From Phycisphaeraceae bacterium (GTDB taxonomy: Bacteria > Planctomycetota > Phycisphaerae > Phycisphaerales > UBA1924): a stretch of 64,000 nucleotides of DNA. A program made the translations under genes and the position numbers. The stretch's first letter is position 1; each line of letters begins with the position of its first letter. A model generated the notes under the pieces. The model was not told the origin of the DNA. It saw only the letters and a list, made by a program, of their open reading frames with translations, and made no database searches. Location of the stretch: NCBI GenBank assembly GCA_019636495.1, contig JAHBXL010000021.1, positions 1-64,000 on the forward strand. The letters run 5' to 3'. Below, in pieces: positions 19,680 through 28,626 of this stretch.

Positions 19680-20969
19680 TCAGCGCGCCCCGACCTGCGG
19701 TGGGAAGAGAAACTGCAGCGCGGCCGGCAGCCGCGCGGCCCACGCCGCCTCATCGTGCCGGGCGGTCTCGTCGATCACCACCCGCGCTCGCGCCGCCGCA
19801 AGGCCGCGCCCGGCCAGCAGTTCCTTGAACGCGCCCGCCCCATCGGTGTACCGCTCGTTCATCGCGGCGTTGTCGCCAGCCTCGCGACCGCCCATCCCGA
19901 AGTACACCAGCAGCGGCCAGTTGGGCTTGGCCCCGAAGTGCCGGAACACCGCGTTGTTCCCCAGCGGCAGCGGCACGCTTTCGGCCAGCACCTTGCCGAA
20001 AGTTCCCGGCAGTTCCGTCGCCGCCTCCAACGCGATGAGCCCGCCCAATGAAGCCCCGCCGATGCCGCGGCTGTCGCGCCCGGTTCGCACGCGGAAGGCC
20101 CGCTCCACACGCGGGATCACCTCCCGCGACAGGAACTCGATGTACTGCTTCCCGCGCGGCTCGACGCCGTCGAGCACGCTCAGCGGCAGATACTCGCTGG
20201 CCCGCGCCGCGCCCGCGTGCGGGATTCCGACGATGATCAGCGGCTCGATCTTCTGTTCGGCGATCAGCCTCGCCGCGGTCTCGTCCATGCCCCACTCGGC
20301 GGGGATGCCGGGGTGCTTTTCAAACAGGTTCTGCCCGTCCTGCATGTAGAGCACGGGGTAGCGGCGCTGGGCGTTGGCGGGATCGTCGTACCCCGGCGGC
20401 AGCCAGACCAGCAGGTCCCGCCGCGTCACGATGCCCCCGCCCGCGACATCCAGCCGCCGCAGCGTGCCGGCCGAGACCTTGATCTCCCGGTACGGGTTCG
20501 CGGCCTGCTGTGCGGGCTCCCACGCGCGCTTGTCGCGCCAGGTCTCGATCTCCAGTTCGATCACCGGCTTCTCGCCGGGCGCGAGTTTCGTAGCATCGAC
20601 CTCCGGGAGCAGGCGGTTGTCGATGTCGGCAAAGTCGGGCGCAACCTCCACCGTGTCCCAGTTGCCGCGGGTGAACTTGAACCCGATGCGCGAGTCGAGT
20701 TTGGGCTTCTCCCAGATGATCTGCCAGCGCATGTCCGACCGCGGCGTCAGTTTCATCTTCTGATCGGCCGGGTTCCATCCGTTGTGGCTGGAGGCCATGA
20801 AGATCGGCGAGTTGGCGCTCGCGGTCTTCGACTTGTCCGTCACGACGATGATGAATCCCTGCTCGAGCGACTCGGGCTGGACCATCCGCGCCTGCCCGAG
20901 CGCTGTCGTCGCGAACAGCGCAAGCGCGAGAAGCCCGACTACGACGATAACGACTTCGATGCGCGGCAT
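19680..20969 (-). CDS. Exported esterase, enterochelin-esterase-like fold
   Basis: Predicted 429-residue hydrolase. A signal peptide or anchor (IEVVIVVVGLLALALFATTALG) precedes an N-terminal beta domain resembling a starch/glycogen-binding module (SSHNGWNPADQKMKL, about residues 55-90), then the alpha/beta-hydrolase domain of the putative-esterase (Fes/D) type: LLVWLPPGYDD, VLYMQDGQNLF, nucleophile S307 in GGASLGG, and a terminal His in ARHDEAAW. Targets are probably acyl or feruloyl esters on polysaccharides. The ATG at 20969 has GGAG seven bases upstream, better placed than for the TTG two codons earlier. It follows the GH13 gene by 58 bases on the same strand, so the two likely act together on a decorated glucan. 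Confidence 0.85.
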   Translation of the reverse strand: MPRIEVVIVVVGLLALALFATTALGQARMVQPESLEQGFIIVVTDKSKTASANSPIFMASSHNGWNPADQKMKLTPRSDMRWQIIWEKPKLDSRIGFKFTRGNWDTVEVAPDFADIDNRLLPEVDATKLAPGEKPVIELEIETWRDKRAWEPAQQAANPYREIKVSAGTLRRLDVAGGGIVTRRDLLVWLPPGYDDPANAQRRYPVLYMQDGQNLFEKHPGIPAEWGMDETAARLIAEQKIEPLIIVGIPHAGAARASEYLPLSVLDGVEPRGKQYIEFLSREVIPRVERAFRVRTGRDSRGIGGASLGGLIALEAATELPGTFGKVLAESVPLPLGNNAVFRHFGAKPNWPLLVYFGMGGREAGDNAAMNERYTDGAGAFKELLAGRGLAAARARVVIDETARHDEAAWAARLPAALQFLFPPQVGAR

Positions 20970-21027
20970 GCTCAATCTCCGGTGTTGAACCGGAGAGTCT
21001 ACCGGTGTTGTCCCGCCGCCGCCGCGG

Positions 21028-23379
21028 TCACAGTTCGCACGGCGAGAACCACGCCGTCAGAAACGCGAAGATGTCGGAGACGCCCAGGTCTCCGCCATCA
21101 AAGTTCGCCGCGGCATTGCCCGCGAACCACGCGGTGAGGAACGCGAAGATGTCGGAAACGGTGGGGGGGCCGCCGGAGCGGTCAAAGTCCGCCGCGCACG
21201 CGGGGACATCGTGCCGCAGCACCAGCAGGCCCATCCGCGGGACTTTGATCGAGGCGGATTGCGGGTGCCCGTGCATCGGCCCGCCCAGCGTGTCGATGCG
21301 CGGGTTGTTCAGCACGCCGTCGCCGCCGAAGAGCCCCGACTGGCTGTTGACGATCTCGAACCACGCCCCGGGCATCGGGAAGCCCAGGTTGTACACCGGG
21401 TAATCGGTATTGGAGAAGTTCGCGATCACGATGCACACGTTGCCCGCATCGTTCCAGCGGTGCAGCGCGAGCACGTTGCCGAAATCGTTCACGTGGAACG
21501 CGCTGTACGGAGACGATGCGCGGAAGCACGCGTTCTCCTTCTTCACGCGGATGATCGTCTGGAAGTACCGGAAGATGTGGTTGTACGTGGTCTTCTTCGA
21601 CCAGTCGATCCGGTCATTGCCCAGCGCATCGCCCCCGCCGAAGTTGGTATCTTCCAGCCACTCGCACCCCTGCAGGAACATGGGCACGCCGGGCGCGAAC
21701 ATCACCAGGCCGTGCCCGAGTTTGTGCCGGCCCTGCGCAAACTCCGAGTCGTGCGGGAACGTGGGGTCGATCGTCCGCACCAGCCGCTGACCGCCGCTGC
21801 TCGGCCACGCCTCGTCGTGCATCTCGAGGTAGTTGCACAGTTCGCGCCCGTTCAGCCAGTCGCCCCCGGAGAGCGCCGCGGCGATGGCGCCCACGTTCGG
21901 ATCGCCAAACGAGGCATCGTGAATCGCCTCGCGCAGGCGGTCGCCGAACGGGTCCCACCACTGCGCATCAAAGCCCGCTCCGCCCAAACTCGTCCACCGC
22001 GTGATCCACGGGTTGTTGGGCAACTGCTCCGCGATCGAGATGCGGTCGGCAAACCGGTTCTTGATCTGGTTGTTGAACGCCTGCATCAGGCTCCAGCCCG
22101 CGGCCTCCTGCGCGCCGATGTTCATGTAACTTGTCGCGTCCATGCGGAAACCGTCGATGCGGAACTCCTCCAGCCACGCGTGCATCGAGTCGAGCAGATA
22201 CGACCGCACCTGCCCGCGGTCAAAGTCCAGTTGCGGACCCCACGGCGTGCTGATCTCCGGCGTGTCGTAGTAGATCTGCCCGCCGTCGTAGTTCCACAGG
22301 ATGTTGTCGGTCGCCGAGTGGTGGTTCCACACGATGTCCAGCAGCACGGCGATGTCGTTCTGGTGGAACCGATCCACCATCGAGCGCAACTGGTCCGGCG
22401 TGCCGTAGATCGACTCGGGCGCATACTGCGTGATCGGGTTGTAGCCGGCGGAGTAGTCGAACGGGAACTCGTTGATCGGCGTGAGTTCCACCGCGTTCAC
22501 GCCCAGTTCGACCAGGTGCTGCACGCGGTCGCGAACATCGATGTACCGCGCAGGGATCGACGCGGGGCCGTAGGGGTCGTTGCGGCCCGCGAACGTTCCC
22601 ACGTGCAGTTCGTAGATGATCAGGTCGTCCAGCGCGGGCGTCTGATAGGTGTCGCTCTGCCACGCATAGGTCTGCGGGTTGATGAGTTGGCTCTGGTAGT
22701 TCCCGCCGCTGGGAAAGAGCCTTCGCGCACGCGGGTCGGGCCGCCACAGCCCGCCGGGCTCGAAGTAATACTGATACATCGTGTTCTGCGCCAGCACCGG
22801 CACGTGCAGAATGAAGTCCTCGCCCAGCCGCGCCATCGGGTGCGCCAATGACCACCCGTTGAACGTGCCGCGCACGTACGCGCTCGTCGGCGTCGGCGCC
22901 CACACCCGGAAGACCGCGCCGCTCCCGCTCACGGGCGTCGCGCCCACCGGCGCGTGCGACAGCGTGGCGAAGTTCACCACAAACCCGCCCGAGGCCGGCT
23001 CGTTCTCAACCATCGCGCCCACCCCGCCCATCGTCGTGTAGTAGTCGCTGTCGTTGCCATCGGTCAGTTCGATGATGTACGTGACCACGCTCGACGGTCC
23101 GGTCGCCGGGATTTGCGCCGCCCACACGTCGTACGGGCCGCGCTGGCCGATCACCCCCGCGTTCAGCCACTGCGGCGCGCCGCCGTCCACCGTGTACCGC
23201 ACGCGGCAGGCCGTGAGATCGTTCCGGTACGCCTGCACCCGCACCTGGAACGACTCGCCGCCCACGGGGCACAGCGGACGCAGGTCATACGGATGGCGGT
23301 GCGAGACACCGTTCCACTCCACGTTGTTGTCCTGCATCGCGCCCAGAAGCGCGACCAGCACCGCAAGTGCTTGAATCAT
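21028..23379 (-). CDS. Secreted GH13 alpha-amylase/branching-type enzyme with dockerin
   Basis: Predicted 783-residue exported alpha-glucan-active enzyme. After a short signal (IQALAVLVALLGAMQ) comes a beta domain, a CBM48-like domain (VRGTFNGWSLAHPM near residue 190), then the TIM barrel with VNAVELTPINEFP, DIVWNHHS, nucleophile D414 (GFRMDATSY), acid/base E451 (SIAEQLP) and the MHDEAW region. This domain order matches branching enzymes and maltooligosyltrehalose trehalohydrolases, but export and the dockerin suggest an extracellular glucan hydrolase. The C-terminus has the dockerin pair CAADFDRSGG, SDIFAFLTAWFAG and SDIFAFLTAWFSP. ATG at 23379 follows GAGGAGG; upstream sequence in frame lacks a signal peptide. 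Confidence 0.9.
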   Translation of the reverse strand: MIQALAVLVALLGAMQDNNVEWNGVSHRHPYDLRPLCPVGGESFQVRVQAYRNDLTACRVRYTVDGGAPQWLNAGVIGQRGPYDVWAAQIPATGPSSVVTYIIELTDGNDSDYYTTMGGVGAMVENEPASGGFVVNFATLSHAPVGATPVSGSGAVFRVWAPTPTSAYVRGTFNGWSLAHPMARLGEDFILHVPVLAQNTMYQYYFEPGGLWRPDPRARRLFPSGGNYQSQLINPQTYAWQSDTYQTPALDDLIIYELHVGTFAGRNDPYGPASIPARYIDVRDRVQHLVELGVNAVELTPINEFPFDYSAGYNPITQYAPESIYGTPDQLRSMVDRFHQNDIAVLLDIVWNHHSATDNILWNYDGGQIYYDTPEISTPWGPQLDFDRGQVRSYLLDSMHAWLEEFRIDGFRMDATSYMNIGAQEAAGWSLMQAFNNQIKNRFADRISIAEQLPNNPWITRWTSLGGAGFDAQWWDPFGDRLREAIHDASFGDPNVGAIAAALSGGDWLNGRELCNYLEMHDEAWPSSGGQRLVRTIDPTFPHDSEFAQGRHKLGHGLVMFAPGVPMFLQGCEWLEDTNFGGGDALGNDRIDWSKKTTYNHIFRYFQTIIRVKKENACFRASSPYSAFHVNDFGNVLALHRWNDAGNVCIVIANFSNTDYPVYNLGFPMPGAWFEIVNSQSGLFGGDGVLNNPRIDTLGGPMHGHPQSASIKVPRMGLLVLRHDVPACAADFDRSGGPPTVSDIFAFLTAWFAGNAAANFDGGDLGVSDIFAFLTAWFSPCEL

Positions 23380-23681
23380 CCAGACCTCCTCGCACGTGCT
23401 TTCGTGTTCATTCGAGTGTACCGATGCACGCGCCGCGGCCAGCAATCCAAATGCGAAACCGACAACCGTTCAAACTGTTCGACCGCCCCCCATGCGCCGG
23501 CGCCAACGCCCGGACCTGTGCTGAACAAACATCGAACGCACGGCAAATTCTCAGAAACTCGCTGGACAACACACCCTCAACCAGTATGCTGCATTCGGAG
23601 AGAACCGCGCGGCCGCGGCGGGGAAGTATGTCCATCGCGCCACCGCGGAGAACATGGCCGGCAATCCGGCAGGAGAGAGAG
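23380..23681. other. Divergent intergenic region
   Basis: Between the GH13 gene and the PEP-CTERM protein gene. It holds a promoter for the rightward gene (23563-23590) and two motifs, CAACCGTTC (23463-23471) and GCTGAACAAACA (23520-23531), that also occur upstream of the paralogous gene at 18362. I see no clear promoter for the GH13 gene. Confidence 0.55.
23563..23590 (+). promoter_or_regulatory. Sigma-70-like promoter for the PEP-CTERM protein
   Basis: TGGACA (23563-23568) and TATGCT (23585-23590) are 16 bases apart, five and four matches to consensus. The predicted start is near 23597, giving a leader of about 85 bases before the ATG at 23682, much like the paralogue's promoter. Confidence 0.55.
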
Positions 23682-24584
23682 ATGAGAGTTTCAGTGTGCG
23701 CGCTGTCGGCGGTCATCCTGGCCGCGGGTTCGGTGCATGGCCAGGTGGATGGCACGGTGTCGGGCGGCGATGGCTATGGCGCGCCCTACGCGGTGCAGAC
23801 CGTGGAGACCGGGTTCGGCGACAACTTCAGCGAAGTCAACGCGGCGTATGCGCGCGTGGCCAACGGCCGGTTCTACCTCGCGCTGACCGGCAACATCGAG
23901 GCCAACTTCAACAAACTCGAGATCTTCCTCCAGACCGGTGCGGGCGGCACCAACGTGTTCACCGGGACTCCCGGCAACGACGGCGCCGGCACCATGACCG
24001 GTCTCACGTTCGCGGGTGGCTTTTCGCCCAACTACCACCTGATCGCCCGGCGCGGCTTCGACGGGATGCAGAGCCGCTTCGACCTCGACTTCGCCCAGTT
24101 GAACACCGCCAACTTCTCGTCCTACGGCAACGTGTTCGGCGGGCAGGACTTCGGCCAGGGCGCAACGGGCACAGGCCTGAATCTCTCTGCCATCGAACTC
24201 GCCTACAACGGCTCGAACAACGCGGGAGTGCTCGGCGGCTCGGGTCCGGCCAACCAGGCCGCCGCGGCCGCGGTGACCACCGGCCTCGAACTCAGCATCG
24301 CCCTGGCCGACCTCGGCCTCCAGGACCTTGTCGGCGAGACGATCTGCGTGATGGCGTTTGTCAACAACCAAGGCCACAACTACGCATCGAACCAGTTCCT
24401 GCCCGGCCTCAACGCCCCGCAGGGCAACCTCGGCGGCGACGGCACGGGCGGGTTCACCGGAGGCTTGGCCCTGAACCTCGGCCAGTTCATGAGCGAGGGT
24501 TACTTCGTCGTGCCGGTCCCCGCGCCCGCTTCTGCATCGCTTCTTGCGCTGGGTGGCCTGCTCGTCGCGCGTCGCCGCCGCTGA
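23682..24584 (+). CDS. Secreted PEP-CTERM protein, one-module paralogue
   Basis: Predicted 300-residue exported protein of unknown function. A signal peptide (MRVSVCALSAVILAAGSVHG) leads into one copy of the module found three times in the protein at 16215-18362: VDGTVSGGDGYG, TGFGDNFSEVNAAYARV, LTGNIEANFNKLEIFL and GLTFAGGFSPNYHL. The tail VPVPAPASASLLALGG followed by LLVARRRR is a PEP-CTERM-like sorting signal (short motif, hydrophobic helix, Arg end), in place of the dockerin used by the paralogue. AGGAGAGA lies just before the ATG. A strong terminator follows. Related proteins sharing a module but using different anchors suggest one surface structure assembled by two sorting routes, which is inference. 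Confidence 0.82.
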   Translation: MRVSVCALSAVILAAGSVHGQVDGTVSGGDGYGAPYAVQTVETGFGDNFSEVNAAYARVANGRFYLALTGNIEANFNKLEIFLQTGAGGTNVFTGTPGNDGAGTMTGLTFAGGFSPNYHLIARRGFDGMQSRFDLDFAQLNTANFSSYGNVFGGQDFGQGATGTGLNLSAIELAYNGSNNAGVLGGSGPANQAAAAAVTTGLELSIALADLGLQDLVGETICVMAFVNNQGHNYASNQFLPGLNAPQGNLGGDGTGGFTGGLALNLGQFMSEGYFVVPVPAPASASLLALGGLLVARRRR

Positions 24585-24614
24585 CTCCCGAGCGCTCTTC
24601 CGTGCCACTACACG

Positions 24615-24650
24615 ACACGCCGGTCCCCGCGACCGGCGTGTTTGCTTTTT
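24615..24650 (+). terminator. Rho-independent terminator
   Basis: Eleven-base arms ACACGCCGGTC (24615-24625) and GACCGGCGTGT (24631-24641), loop of five, then TTGCTTTTT. It closes the PEP-CTERM gene, seven bases before the stop of the convergent gene. Confidence 0.9.
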
Positions 24651-24657
24651 GCCGCGA

Positions 24658-25290
24658 TCAACCGCCGCGGGCCCGCCGCCACTCGCGCTCGATCGTGTCC
24701 AGCGCCTGCTGCGCCTGCTCTCCCAGTCGCTGCCGGATGCGGAGGCGGTCCACCGCCTCCTGGCTTCTTCCCCGCTTGTGCAGCAGGGTCGAAGCGAGCG
24801 CATCGTGCGCGTCATTGGCTTCCCAGTACTCATCGTCCTGCCAGCGCTTCGTCCCGCCCAGGATCAGCGACTCGGCCAGTTCGATCTCGTCCCGCGCCGC
24901 GGCGATCGCCCCGGCCTTGCCCGCCAGCGCGCCCACCACCGGCCAGTCGATCACCTCGTCGCGCCCCACACCCTCCGGCATATCCGGGTCGCGGTACGCG
25001 ACCTCGAGGATCAGCAGCGCATCCAGCACGCCCCCGGCAAAGGCCACCGCGAGCGGGTCGCCCGCCTCCAGTTTCGCGTGCGCCAGGTTGATCGCCTGCC
25101 GAAACGTGATCCGGCCCTTGGCCCAATCCTGCCGCAACTGGTTCGCCGCGGCGGTGCGCCCGCCGTTGGCCGTCGCTTCGTAGGCATCCTCGATCCGGCC
25201 CCGCTCTGACTTGCACCCCGGCCCCATGGCCAGCGCCGACACGAGCATCAACGGGACAACAACGGAATCGAGCAGGCGGCGGCGGCGCAT
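24658..25290 (-). CDS. Putative lipoprotein, alpha-helical
   Basis: Predicted 210-residue protein I cannot assign. It starts with a basic, hydrophobic leader MRRRRLLDSVVVPLMLVSAL and a Cys in MGPGCKS that may be a lipobox, so an outer-membrane or periplasmic lipoprotein is likely. The rest is helical, rich in Ala, Glu and Arg, and looks like tetratricopeptide-style helices (AVAFAGGVLDALLILEVAY, ALASTLLHKRGRSQEAVDRL) without a clear repeat. GGAG lies six bases before the ATG. In-frame sequence upstream of 25290 has no signal and is ignored. Confidence 0.65.
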   Translation of the reverse strand: MRRRRLLDSVVVPLMLVSALAMGPGCKSERGRIEDAYEATANGGRTAAANQLRQDWAKGRITFRQAINLAHAKLEAGDPLAVAFAGGVLDALLILEVAYRDPDMPEGVGRDEVIDWPVVGALAGKAGAIAAARDEIELAESLILGGTKRWQDDEYWEANDAHDALASTLLHKRGRSQEAVDRLRIRQRLGEQAQQALDTIEREWRRARGG

Positions 25291-25447
25291 GAGACACTCC
25301 GGCGGTACACTCGTGGCGGTGCTGGAACACGTATCGGCACGGCAGGCCGATCCCCTGCAAGGCGTACCGCCTCGCGTGCACCGGGGTTGACACGGCAGGC
25401 CCGCGGCCGTCACCATGTGGGCGGGACCACCAAGGAGAGGCGCACGG

Positions 25448-26266
25448 ATGACCTATTCCTCTGCACGTTGCACCGGTGTTCGGCTCGCGGTTCTCGTCGC
25501 GTCGGGGGCCCTGTGCGTGCTCGCCGGTTGTGCGGATCGCTACAAGGACACCCGCTACACGCGCTGGCCCAGCGGCGTGCGCGAGCGACCGATCGTCGAG
25601 CAGTCCGCCGCGGAACTCTTCGTCACGGTCGACGACGTCGCCCGCCCCGGCGGCGCGGCGGCGAGCGAACTGAACTTCTTCGACGAACTCGAAACCCGCG
25701 AGGAAGTCGTCAACGACGATGCGCTGCACGCGATCTTGCTCCTCGGCACCGGCGTCACGATGCCCGGTTACGACGAGCGCGTGACCATCGCTCGACGCCT
25801 CGGCTGGCTGCGTCCGCTGCGCCCGGGGCGCCCGCCGCGAGAGGCCGCGACCACCGGCGAAATCTCGCGCATGATCGTCCGCATGATGGGCGACCGAAAG
25901 CCGCTCACCCCGGCCAAGGCCGCGCAGCGCCTGCAATCTCTGGGACTGCTCCCGCCGGAGAGCACGCACTACCAGGGCATGACCGGCGCGCAGTTCGTCT
26001 CGCTGCTCGGACAGGTCGAGGAGGCGCTCGGCCCGGCCGCACTCGCCGCGATTCGCGCCGAGGCGCACGCCAACTGGAACACCCAGGTCGCCGTGGATGA
26101 CTCGGACATCGAGTCGGCCAGCGAGCCCGCCCCGCGTCAGTCGGCCCCGGTCGCCTCCGCCCCCCCGACATCACCCCCGGCTGCCACCCAGCCGCCGCCG
26201 CCCGCGGAAACGACCGAATCGCCCTCTCCCTGGATCCGCGGCACGCCGCTCCGCCGACCGAACTGA
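25448..26266 (+). CDS. Putative lipoprotein with Pro-rich tail
   Basis: Predicted 272-residue lipoprotein: leader MTYSSARCTGVRLAVLVASG ends in a lipobox at LAGCAD. The middle (about residues 60-200) is a helical domain of unknown family. The last 50 residues are a Ser/Pro/Ala-rich linker (ESASEPAPRQ, TQPPPPAE). AAGGAG precedes the ATG. The next gene, 43 bases on, also encodes an exported Pro-rich protein, so both may act at the envelope as one unit. Confidence 0.65.
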   Translation: MTYSSARCTGVRLAVLVASGALCVLAGCADRYKDTRYTRWPSGVRERPIVEQSAAELFVTVDDVARPGGAAASELNFFDELETREEVVNDDALHAILLLGTGVTMPGYDERVTIARRLGWLRPLRPGRPPREAATTGEISRMIVRMMGDRKPLTPAKAAQRLQSLGLLPPESTHYQGMTGAQFVSLLGQVEEALGPAALAAIRAEAHANWNTQVAVDDSDIESASEPAPRQSAPVASAPPTSPPAATQPPPPAETTESPSPWIRGTPLRRPN

Positions 26267-26309
26267 TGCTCGACCTTCCGCCGAACTCTCACATCAACCG
26301 GATACACGC

Positions 26310-27368
26310 ATGACCCGCGCCCGACGACTCACGCCCGCCGCCGTTCTGGTTGCCGTCTGCGGAACCCTGGCGATCGGCAACCTTGCCGCGGCACAAAGCA
26401 GCCAGCCGCCTTCCAAGACCAAGGTCGTCCGTCGGCCGGTTGTGGACCTCAAGAAGCAGGCCGAGGAGCCGCGGCCGGGGCAGGTGATGCCCGGGCAGCC
26501 AAGTCCAGAGGCCCCACCCGCCGAACCGCCGCCCGCCCAGCCGCAGGGCGATCCGCCCGCGCAGCAGCAGCCCGCCGCGCCCGCAAGGCCCGCGGTCGAC
26601 ATCCCCGATTCGGAGCCTGCCCGGCCCGCACAACAGCCCGCCCCGATGCGGCCCATCAGGCCCGCGCCGGTCCCCGTTCAGGACCAACGCCCCGCGCAGG
26701 AGCACGCGCCCGCCGTTCGTCCGCAGGCCGATGCCGCCCCCGCGCCCGCTGCACCACCCGAACCCGTGGCTCGAGTCCGCGCCGAGCCCGATCCGATTCC
26801 CACGCTCCGCGTGGCTGAGCCCGAGGAGCCTGCCCCACAGCCCAAGCCCGAGATCAGCCCCGCGGCGGCCAGCGCCCCGGCTCGCCCGGCCGCCGCGCAG
26901 CCCGGCGCCGCGGGCACGGCCAAGCCCGGTGAGGCCGTTTCGGCTCGCGTCTCGGCGATCGATGGACCCGCCGACGTGATCGAGTGGCGAGGTCTGGGCG
27001 AGGAGTGGTCGCCCATCGCGGCGGGCGCGACCGCCAGCGGCCGTCTCGAGGTCCGCACGGGCCTGGGCGCATCGGCCACATTCGTGATTGATGATCAGGT
27101 CGAGATCAAGGTGCTCAGGCTCAGCCGCGTGCGCTTCGAACGCCGTGAGCCGTCCGGCCCCGGACTCCCGGCCGAAATCGTCGTCGAAGTCAACCGCGGC
27201 GAGGTCGACATCAAGCCCCGGCCCGCCTTGGTCGCCGGCGCGGCGACGGCCGTGATCCGCATCGTCACCCCCGACAAGAACTTTGCCACGCGGCTTCCCA
27301 CCGGAGTGCGGTACGACGCATTCTCGGGCACGCGAACACGGGTCCTCAGCGCGGAAAGGCACCGGTAG
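26310..27368 (+). CDS. Exported Pro-rich protein with FecR-like domain
   Basis: Predicted 352-residue protein. A signal peptide (RARRLTPAAVLVAVCGTLAI, cleaved near AAAQ) is followed by about 190 residues of Pro/Ala/Gln-rich low complexity, which would span a periplasm or cell-wall layer. The C-terminal 140 residues look like a FecR domain: VSAIDGPADVIEW, LEVRTGLGASATFVIDD, VEIKVLRLSRVRF, VEVNRGEVDIKPR. In other bacteria this fold senses signals from outer-membrane receptors, but in planctomycetes it also occurs in structural envelope proteins. No ECF sigma factor is adjacent, so a sensing role is not supported here. Confidence 0.7.
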   Translation: MTRARRLTPAAVLVAVCGTLAIGNLAAAQSSQPPSKTKVVRRPVVDLKKQAEEPRPGQVMPGQPSPEAPPAEPPPAQPQGDPPAQQQPAAPARPAVDIPDSEPARPAQQPAPMRPIRPAPVPVQDQRPAQEHAPAVRPQADAAPAPAAPPEPVARVRAEPDPIPTLRVAEPEEPAPQPKPEISPAAASAPARPAAAQPGAAGTAKPGEAVSARVSAIDGPADVIEWRGLGEEWSPIAAGATASGRLEVRTGLGASATFVIDDQVEIKVLRLSRVRFERREPSGPGLPAEIVVEVNRGEVDIKPRPALVAGAATAVIRIVTPDKNFATRLPTGVRYDAFSGTRTRVLSAERHR

Positions 27369-27587
27369 TCGTTCCCGTTCAGGCCCCTTCCGGGCACCGC
27401 CGGGGCGGGAAATGGGTAGGCAGCGGCCGATGAACCCAAATGTACAGGCGCAGTCGCCTTGCCGGCGAAGTGTTTGTGAGGCATGATGTAGTCTGGCGGG
27501 TCACCGTGGAGCCCGCCCGGATGGAGGCAGCCTTGTTCGGTTGCTTGGGGGGATGGGAAGGGGTGGGGCCACGTCGAGGCGTCGGAC

Positions 27588-28226
27588 ATGAGAATCGCCA
27601 AGCCCGTGCTCCGGCCTGTCGCGGTGCCCGCTTGGCGGTTGGATGCCGCGCAACTGCTCGAAGAACACCACCTGGTCGCGTGGTCGCCGCAGCCCGAAAA
27701 CCGTCGACTGTTCGCCTGGGAACTGGCTGAGCACCTTGCGCGCTTCGAGGACACACAGGTGTGCATGATCCGCGGCGAAGAAGTCCGCGACCTGGCCTCA
27801 CTCCGCGATGAACTCCGGGCCGTGCTCGATGTCGGCCAAATCGCCGCCCGCATGGAAGGTCCCGGCGGGATTATCGACGGCCTCTCGCGGCGTGCAAGCG
27901 CGACCGGCGAGCCCGCGCTCAAACGCCGCTTCTTCATCTGGAGCGATGCCGACGTCCTGCTCCGTACCGACCACCGGCTCTTCGGCCGCGTGGTCGATGC
28001 CATTGCCGGCGTTGCCGCCGAGAGCGAATACGCCAGCGAGGACATGCTCTTCCTTCAGCGGGCCGTGTTCGTCGGCTCCAGCGTGCTGGATGTCTACGCC
28101 GAGGACCCGCGCGGGCAGTTCCGCTCGTGGTGGGCCGAAGACGGCGAGGACCCGTTCTGGAGTGTCGTCACCGGTCGCTCGCGCCCCGTCTTCCTGCGCT
28201 ACCGGATCGAGGATGCGGCCGTCTGA
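27588..28226 (+). CDS. Conserved hypothetical protein
   Basis: Predicted 212-residue soluble protein; I do not recognise the family. It is rich in charged residues, has no signal or membrane segment, and carries strand-like stretches RRFFIWSDADVLLRTD and DMLFLQRAVFVGSSVLDVY that could fit an alpha/beta fold. The start ATG at 27588 is the first in frame. Gaps to the next two same-strand genes (28327 and 28627) are short, so it may be co-transcribed with the uracil-DNA glycosylase. Confidence 0.6.
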   Translation: MRIAKPVLRPVAVPAWRLDAAQLLEEHHLVAWSPQPENRRLFAWELAEHLARFEDTQVCMIRGEEVRDLASLRDELRAVLDVGQIAARMEGPGGIIDGLSRRASATGEPALKRRFFIWSDADVLLRTDHRLFGRVVDAIAGVAAESEYASEDMLFLQRAVFVGSSVLDVYAEDPRGQFRSWWAEDGEDPFWSVVTGRSRPVFLRYRIEDAAV

Positions 28227-28326
28227 TCCGGCCCGTCGCGCTGCCCAAATGTGAAGTTCGCATCGACAGCACTCGGCGACCGCCGCTGGCCGATACCATG
28301 AGCGCGTACGGTCCCGGAGCACATTC

Positions 28327-28581
28327 ATGGCCGAGAGCAACCCGCCGAACCCGTCGTTTGCCCGCGCGTTCATCCCCGGACTGATCGTGGGGCTGGTGAT
28401 CGGTCTGGTCGCCGGGGCCGTCATCCCGACCTTCCTGGAGCGTCCCGCGTCGTTGCCCGCCGATGGCGCTGGCACGTCGCCGCCGGTCCGGCCCGGCCCG
28501 CGCGACCATCGCGAGGACCCCGCGCCTCAGGATGTCCCGCCGGTCGAGCAGACGCCCACCGATGACCCTGCCCCGCAGTGA
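28327..28581 (+). CDS. Small single-span membrane protein
   Basis: Predicted 84-residue protein: a short polar N-terminus, one glycine-zipper-like transmembrane helix (IPGLIVGLVIGLVAGAVIP, residues 16-34) and a Pro/Asp-rich soluble tail. Function unknown. It lies 45 bases before the glycosylase gene on the same strand. Confidence 0.55.
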   Translation: MAESNPPNPSFARAFIPGLIVGLVIGLVAGAVIPTFLERPASLPADGAGTSPPVRPGPRDHREDPAPQDVPPVEQTPTDDPAPQ

Positions 28582-28626
28582 TCCGCGGCGCGACGGCCCC
28601 GTCCGCGGGCACGTATGCTCTGCGCC

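Noticed and set aside
20217..21137. A 306-residue + strand frame opposite the esterase
   Set aside because: Antisense to a gene with a clear hydrolase fold; no motif of its own.
24544..25209. A 221-residue + strand frame after the PEP-CTERM gene
   Set aside because: It overlaps the terminator at 24615-24650 and is antisense to the lipoprotein gene, which has a signal, lipobox and ribosome site.
27440..27730. Short + strand frame of 96 residues before the hypothetical protein at 27588
   Set aside because: No ribosome site and composition follows a neighbouring frame; the gene at 27588 reads through most of it in another frame.
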